A stretch of DNA of 18,533 nucleotides from Bacilli bacterium (lineage in GTDB: Bacteria > Bacillota_I > Bacilli_A > RFN20 > CAG-826), in contig JAKSVY010000034.1 of NCBI GenBank assembly GCA_024413875.1, forward strand, positions 1 through 18,533. Reading direction: 5' to 3'. Made by a program: the position numbers and the translations under genes. Below the pieces are notes generated by a model, which was not told where the DNA came from, did not search any database, and was given only the letters and a program-made list of their open reading frames with translations. This document shows, in pieces, positions 15,225 to 18,533 of the stretch. Position 1 is the first letter of the stretch, and the number at the start of each line of letters is the position of its first letter.

Positions 15225-16508
15225 CTAATAAAGTGGGTCTATAAGTGAATCCAAAACTTTATCTCTTTTAACTTTTGGATTTTTAATTAATTTTCCTCTC
15301 ACAGAAACTAACATTGGTTTACCTAAAGCATTTAGATTTTTAAGTGGATCTTCTTTAACTACTAATAAATCAGCAACTTTACCAACCTCAATCGATCCTG
15401 TAATTTTATCAATACCTGCTATTTTAGCATTAGCTAAAGTTGCAGAGTATAAAGCGAAAGACTTACTCACTCCAACATATTTTTCAAATAACGAAAGTTC
15501 TTTGTAAAAATTGTAATGTGAGGTAAGTGTTGAGCCGGCGTCAGTGCCAAGGCCAACCATTACTTTATTACGCAAACATTGTTTACTAGCATTTACCATG
15601 CCATCAAAAACAATCTTCGAATTAATTGCAGCGTCTTTGCCATAACCGTGTTGTTCTGCTTTAAGCAAAAAGAAAGGAAGCGCTGGAGAAAGTGTGGTTA
15701 CCAAATATTGATTATTTTTTACCATGTCTTTGCAAAGTTTTTCATCAAAGTTTCCACCATGTTCAATTGAATCGACGCCACATTTAATTGCGACTTCCAT
15801 ACCTTCAGGAGATTCAACGTGCGCACAAACTTTCATTCCAAGTTTGTGAGCTTCTTTACATGCTGCTTCAACCATATCTTTGCTCATTCTTAATGGTGCT
15901 GGATGTCCAGGTTCTTTGCAATCAAGAACACCACCAGTAATCATAAGTTTGACATAGTCAACTTTTTGCTCTTTTAATTCTTTAATACGATTTACAATAT
16001 CGTTTTTATCATTAACAGCTTTTGCAACTGTACCATCCATGTGACCACCCTTAACGCCAATTGCAGTGTTGCACACTAAAAGACGTGGGCCAAGGATTTT
16101 TCCAGCATTAATTTTATCTCTTAAAGAAGAATCTAAATCGGAAACGCCTCCAACAGCGCGTACAGTTGTAACACCACTATTAAGTGCCATCACAGCATAC
16201 TTTTTAACTAACGCATTTCCAATTAATCTACCAATTGGATTTTTGCTAACAAAATTTACTAACCCCGACTTATCGCCAAGTTTCTTTTTAGAAAGCTTAC
16301 CAGAGCTTGGAAGATGAGCATGTAAGTTAATTAGGCCTGGCACCATAAAAGCACCATTTAAATCAACTATTTTTGAGTCTTCCGCCACTTTAAAACTTCC
16401 GACATTGGTGATTTTATCACCAGTTACTTCAACGTTTACTAATTTTTGAAGTTTTTGGTTTTCTGTACCGTTGTACAAATTGACATTAATGTATGTAACT
16501 TTTTTCAT
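15225..16508 (-). CDS. Amidohydrolase family protein (imidazolonepropionase/prolidase-like)
   Basis: Metal-dependent hydrolase of the amidohydrolase superfamily, 427 residues with no signal peptide, so cytoplasmic. Metal ligands are visible: HAH (His63, His65), the likely carboxylated Lys187 (in YVKLMITGG), His230 (CAHVES), His250 (SIEHGG) and Asp323 (GLGTDAGS). The small N- and C-terminal beta sandwich, ending VADLLVVKEDPLKN, is typical. This clade acts on diverse amides, including imidazolonepropionate and Xaa-Pro or Xaa-Lys dipeptides; the exact substrate cannot be read from the sequence. A dipeptidase role would suit the peptide-import theme of the region. It overlaps the end of the acetyltransferase gene by 23 bases and has only a weak AGAAAA ribosome binding site, consistent with translational coupling. 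Confidence 0.88.
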   Translation of the reverse strand: MKKVTYINVNLYNGTENQKLQKLVNVEVTGDKITNVGSFKVAEDSKIVDLNGAFMVPGLINLHAHLPSSGKLSKKKLGDKSGLVNFVSKNPIGRLIGNALVKKYAVMALNSGVTTVRAVGGVSDLDSSLRDKINAGKILGPRLLVCNTAIGVKGGHMDGTVAKAVNDKNDIVNRIKELKEQKVDYVKLMITGGVLDCKEPGHPAPLRMSKDMVEAACKEAHKLGMKVCAHVESPEGMEVAIKCGVDSIEHGGNFDEKLCKDMVKNNQYLVTTLSPALPFFLLKAEQHGYGKDAAINSKIVFDGMVNASKQCLRNKVMVGLGTDAGSTLTSHYNFYKELSLFEKYVGVSKSFALYSATLANAKIAGIDKITGSIEVGKVADLLVVKEDPLKNLNALGKPMLVSVRGKLIKNPKVKRDKVLDSLIDPLY

Positions 16509-17157
16509 AATTATTTTCTAGTTTTTTCTTTAATTCTTGTTTTACAAATTTTAAATCGCTATTAGTGAGAAGAGGAATTAACTCGTTAATTTCTTCTATT
16601 GATTTATCCCACCACTTGAATTCTTCAAGTAAAGCGATTAATTCATCATCAAATCTTTTTCTAATTACTCTAACAGGATTTCCTCCCACAATTGTGTATG
16701 GTTCAACGTCCTTAGTGACTGTTGAGTTTAACCCAATTATTGCGCCATCACCAATATGCACCCCTGGAAGAATTGTTACATTTTGACCAATCCAGACATC
16801 ATTTCCTATGACTGTGTCGCCTTTAAGTGGCATATCTTCTTTCTTTGGAGCGGTCATATTCCAACCTTCTAATGTGTAGAATGGAAATGTCGTAACAGCG
16901 TTCATCTGGTGGTTTGCGCCATTCATCACAAATTCAACACCTTGCGCTATCTGACAGAACTTACCAATAATGAGTTTATCATCGTTCCACTCATATAAAT
17001 GAGTGACGTGTGATTCAAAATTCTCATCTGCAATATAAGAAAAATCTCCAACAATTATGTTTTTGTTGGTGATTGTGGGTTTAATGTAGATCTCTTTATT
17101 GTATTTGTGAATTGGAAAAACAATATTTGGATCTGGACGGACGTTATCTTTGAACAT
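16486..17157 (-). CDS. Vat-like hexapeptide-repeat O-acetyltransferase
   Basis: Acetyl-CoA-dependent acetyltransferase of the xenobiotic (Vat/CatB) group, with a left-handed beta-helix fold and normally a trimer. In the 223-residue protein the segments FVMNGANHQM (catalytic His83), PLKGDTVIGNDVWIG, ILPGVHIGDGAIIG, VGGNPVRVI and FKWWDKSIEEI follow the order and spacing of streptogramin A acetyltransferases such as VatD. Family members from gut bacteria are often chromosomal housekeeping genes, so drug resistance is possible but unproven. I chose the second in-frame ATG (17157). The upstream ATG at 17163 lies between the TATAAT box and the predicted start, whereas 17157 lies two bases after it. 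There is no ribosome binding site, so the gene appears leaderless. It is the first gene of a three-gene operon. Confidence 0.88.
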   Translation of the reverse strand: MFKDNVRPDPNIVFPIHKYNKEIYIKPTITNKNIIVGDFSYIADENFESHVTHLYEWNDDKLIIGKFCQIAQGVEFVMNGANHQMNAVTTFPFYTLEGWNMTAPKKEDMPLKGDTVIGNDVWIGQNVTILPGVHIGDGAIIGLNSTVTKDVEPYTIVGGNPVRVIRKRFDDELIALLEEFKWWDKSIEEINELIPLLTNSDLKFVKQELKKKLENNYEKSYIH

Positions 17158-17165
17158 ATGCATTC

Positions 17166-17194
17166 ATTATATAGTGAGCGTTGTTATTAAACAA
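17166..17194 (-). promoter_or_regulatory. Promoter of the acetyltransferase operon (leaderless)
   Basis: Reading leftward: -35 TTGTTT (17189-17194), a 17-base spacer and a perfect -10 TATAAT (17166-17171). The expected start near 17159 falls two bases before the ATG at 17157, so no room exists for a ribosome binding site. Confidence 0.65.
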
Positions 17195-17272
17195 GGCGAA
17201 CTATATTTATGTTTTTCTTTTGCTTATATTAAAGATATGCGAAAATATAAATAGCAAAGGAGCTATAAAATA

Positions 17273-17500
17273 ATGGCAGCAAAAAGCGCAAAAGACTACT
17301 TTGGCTTAGGAAAACTTGTCTCAGTTATTTTGGCAATTATCCCAGTCACAGCTTTGATTTTAGGTGTCGCAACCAGAATTAAAGAAAAATGCTATGTCGC
17401 AGCTATCTTAAGAATTGTCCTTGGATGGAACATTATTTGGATCTTAGACATCGTCTTTGTTCTTCTTAATGGAAAGATCTTAAGAGTTCTTAGCATCTAA
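17273..17500 (+). CDS. Small two-helix membrane protein (75 residues), function unknown
   Basis: The only complete gene on the plus strand. It has a short basic N-terminus (MAAKSAKDYFGLGK), a first membrane helix (about 15-34), a charged turn (TRIKEKC) and a second long helix (about 42-66), ending in a basic tail. A good ribosome binding site AAAGGAG lies 10 bases before the ATG, and a strong terminator follows. I know of no function. Small proteins of this shape often occur as several paralogues in gut Firmicutes; a transport-regulator or stress role is possible but nothing here shows it. It shares its 5' region with the divergent acetyltransferase operon; the plus-strand promoter is not obvious. 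Confidence 0.75.
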   Translation: MAAKSAKDYFGLGKLVSVILAIIPVTALILGVATRIKEKCYVAAILRIVLGWNIIWILDIVFVLLNGKILRVLSI

Positions 17501-17512
17501 TTATTACAAATT

Positions 17513-17547
17513 AAGAAAAATGATGTGCTTAGCACATCTTTTTTCTT
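17513..17547. terminator. Bidirectional terminator between converging genes
   Basis: GATGTGC-TTA-GCACATC is a perfect 7-bp stem flanked by AAGAAAAA on the left and TTTTTCTT on the right, which extend the symmetry past a single mismatched pair. T tracts lie on the 3' side of either strand, so it can end both the small membrane protein gene (plus) and the ZIP gene (minus). Confidence 0.88.
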
Positions 17548-17550
17548 TTA

Positions 17551-18348
17551 TTAAAGCACGAGCTCTAATGTCATCATAATAGCGAAGCCTATCATGAATG
17601 ACCACAAAGCGAAGTGCTCGAATCCTTTTTTCCTGCTCTCTGGAATTAGCTCATCAAGGATAACGTAAATCATGGCGCCACCAGCGAACGCAAGTAACCA
17701 TGGTGTAACTGTTCCGGAAATTTGAGCGATAAATAATCCAATAACTGCAGCAATTGGTTCAACAACACCAGAGCCAAATCCATATAAGAAAGCTTTGCTT
17801 TTCTTCATTCCTTTTGAATAAAGTGGTACTGAAACTGCTAAGCCTTCAGGAACGTTTTGGATTGCGATGCCAATTGCGAGCGCCAAAACGGCAAAGGCGT
17901 AAGCAGAGTTTCCTGGATTAGCTAATGCTAATCCGGCTGCGAAACCTACTGATAAACCTTCTGGAATATTGTGAATAGTAACTGCTAAAAAGAATTTTAA
18001 TTCATTTGAAATCTTTTTGTTTTCAACACCTTCTTCTCCACCGCTAACTAAGTGCATGTGAGGAGTCATCTTGTCTAACGCCCAAAGAAGAACGCCACCA
18101 GCAACAAAACCTACTAAAGGTGGTAAGAATGCAATGTCTTTATAAATCCCTGCTTGTGATTCTTCAATTGCAGGAACAATTAAACCCAAAAGTGCTGCTG
18201 CCATCATAATGCCACCAGCAAAACCTAAAATAATAGATGACCATTTATCAGATAATTCTTTTTTAATAAAGAAAACAAAAAGTGATCCTAGGGTTGTTCC
18301 AAGTAAGATAATAGCGATTGAAATAATTGATGATATAGTTGCGTCCAT
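17551..18348 (-). CDS. ZIP family divalent metal transporter (GufA/ZupT type)
   Basis: Membrane importer for zinc, iron or manganese, 265 residues with about eight helices. The two metal-site motifs of the family are present: HNIPEG (126-131, helix 4) and QNVPEG (164-169, helix 5). Q in place of H in the second motif points to the GufA branch rather than ZupT. The cytoplasmic loop between helices 3 and 4 is short and carries a PHMHLVSGGEEG segment, with His residues of the kind seen in ZIP loops. The ribosome binding site AAGGAAAA precedes the ATG. It is divergent from a DtxR-type regulator, with a repeated operator-like sequence just inside the transcript start, which suggests metal-responsive repression. 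The metal cannot be decided from the sequence. Confidence 0.93.
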   Translation of the reverse strand: MDATISSIISIAIILLGTTLGSLFVFFIKKELSDKWSSIILGFAGGIMMAAALLGLIVPAIEESQAGIYKDIAFLPPLVGFVAGGVLLWALDKMTPHMHLVSGGEEGVENKKISNELKFFLAVTIHNIPEGLSVGFAAGLALANPGNSAYAFAVLALAIGIAIQNVPEGLAVSVPLYSKGMKKSKAFLYGFGSGVVEPIAAVIGLFIAQISGTVTPWLLAFAGGAMIYVILDELIPESRKKGFEHFALWSFMIGFAIMMTLELVL

Positions 18349-18374
18349 AACTTTTTTTTCCTTACTTTGAAATG

Positions 18375-18393
18375 TTAACCTTAATTAACTTTT
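18375..18393. promoter_or_regulatory. Operator-like repeat copy 1 at the ZIP transcript start
   Basis: TTAACCTTAATTAACTTTT, with an imperfect inverted core GTTAA-N6-TTAAC. It differs from copy 2 at one of 19 positions. It lies immediately downstream of the predicted ZIP transcription start (about 18396), a position that would block transcription. AT-rich inverted TTAA-type sites are known for metalloregulators of the DtxR/MntR family (for example the TTAACTTGACTTAA boxes of streptococcal manganese regulators). Confidence 0.65.
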
Positions 18394-18402
18394 CCGTGAA
18401 TT

Positions 18403-18431
18403 ATCTTAAAACTCTATTTTATAGATGTCAA
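18403..18431 (-). promoter_or_regulatory. Promoter of the ZIP transporter gene
   Basis: Reading leftward: a perfect -35 TTGACA (18426-18431), a 17-base spacer and -10 TAAGAT (18403-18408), with the predicted start near 18396. Confidence 0.65.
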
Positions 18432-18439
18432 CAAAAAAA

Positions 18440-18458
18440 TTAACCTTATTTAACTTTT
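18440..18458. promoter_or_regulatory. Operator-like repeat copy 2 upstream of the regulator promoter
   Basis: TTAACCTTATTTAACTTTT, 18 of 19 bases identical to copy 1 and 65 bases away in the same orientation. It lies between the two divergent promoters, ending just before the -35 box of the regulator gene. It may allow one regulator to control both genes, including its own. Confidence 0.65.
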
Positions 18459-18460
18459 TA

Positions 18461-18489
18461 TTGAATTTTCGATTTTCAAGTTTGATAAT
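18461..18489 (+). promoter_or_regulatory. Promoter of the DtxR-type regulator (leaderless)
   Basis: -35 TTGAAT (18461-18466), a 17-base spacer and -10 GATAAT (18484-18489). The expected start coincides with the A of the ATG at 18496, and no ribosome binding site precedes it. Confidence 0.6.
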
Positions 18490-18495
18490 TTAGTT

Positions 18496-18533
18496 ATGAA
18501 ACTTTCACAATCATTTGAAGATTATATCGAGGC
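18496..18533 (+). CDS. Start of DtxR/MntR family metal-dependent regulator (partial)
   Basis: Only twelve codons (MKLSQSFEDYIE) lie in the window before the right edge. They match the N-terminus typical of the DtxR/MntR family, where the helix S-x-E-D-Y-I/L-E opens the winged-helix domain. The gene is divergent from a metal transporter and flanked by an operator-like repeat, which fits a metal-sensing repressor of that transporter. The ATG seems to coincide with the transcription start. The call rests on a short stretch plus context. Confidence 0.7.
   Translation, partial: MKLSQSFEDYIE

Noticed and set aside
16486..17157. Calling the acetyltransferase a streptogramin resistance gene
   Set aside because: The motifs match the Vat group, but there is no mobile element or resistance context, and the operon partners are metabolic. 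Activity on the drug cannot be read from sequence.
17158..17163. Upstream ATG (MHM...) as the acetyltransferase start
   Set aside because: It lies only two bases after the TATAAT box, before the predicted transcription start, with no ribosome binding site. The ATG at 17157 is preferred.
17195..17272. A plus-strand promoter for the small membrane protein
   Set aside because: TATATT and TATAAA sequences occur, but none has a convincing -35 at 16-18 bases, so no promoter was called.

Overview
This is an AT-rich chromosomal window from a low-GC Gram-positive-type bacterium (Bacillota/Bacilli). The Mollicutes-adjacent or gut RF39/Erysipelotrichales-like lineages fit best, but this placement is inferred from protein style and is not proven. 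Supporting signs are classical lipoproteins with LAGC or LSSC lipoboxes, strong AGGAGG ribosome binding sites, secreted proteins with bacterial Ig-like domains, no outer-membrane genes, and the standard code (tryptophan is TGG; long genes have no internal TGA). Nearly all genes lie on the minus strand, so transcription runs mostly from right to left. No gap between genes exceeds about 150 bases. I saw no tRNA, rRNA, CRISPR array, insertion sequence or phage gene.

Right edge (17.2-18.5 kb): a ZIP-family metal transporter is transcribed away from the first 12 codons of what looks like a DtxR/MntR-type metal-dependent repressor. The 147-base gap between them holds two nearly identical 19-base operator-like repeats and two divergent promoters. 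A small plus-strand membrane protein converges on the ZIP gene at a bidirectional terminator.

Middle right (14.0-17.2 kb): a three-gene minus-strand operon encodes a Vat-like hexapeptide-repeat acetyltransferase, an imidazolonepropionase-like amidohydrolase and a secreted lipoprotein nuclease of the endonuclease I family. It ends at a strong hairpin terminator. Next (12.6-13.9 kb) come three small genes: a helical protein of unknown function, a 74-residue unknown and a DUF3899 membrane protein.

Left part (0-12.6 kb): this is a protein-degradation and peptide-import region. A 1425-residue cell-surface subtilisin-like protease, a 990-residue lipoprotein peptide-binding protein and a small secreted Ig-domain protein form a tightly coupled operon. 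Beyond its terminator lie a separately transcribed large lipoprotein of unknown function, with two Ca-loop-like motifs, and then oppB and the first codons of an overlapping oppC. The genes suggest a cell that degrades external protein and nucleic acid at its surface and imports the peptides.

Two expression styles stand out. The protease, unknown lipoprotein and oppB transcripts each carry a short 5' hairpin with a UGMG tetraloop next to the ribosome binding site. The acetyltransferase, the DUF3899 gene and the DtxR-type gene have no ribosome binding site, and their -10 boxes lie 6-8 bases before the start codon, so they are probably leaderless.
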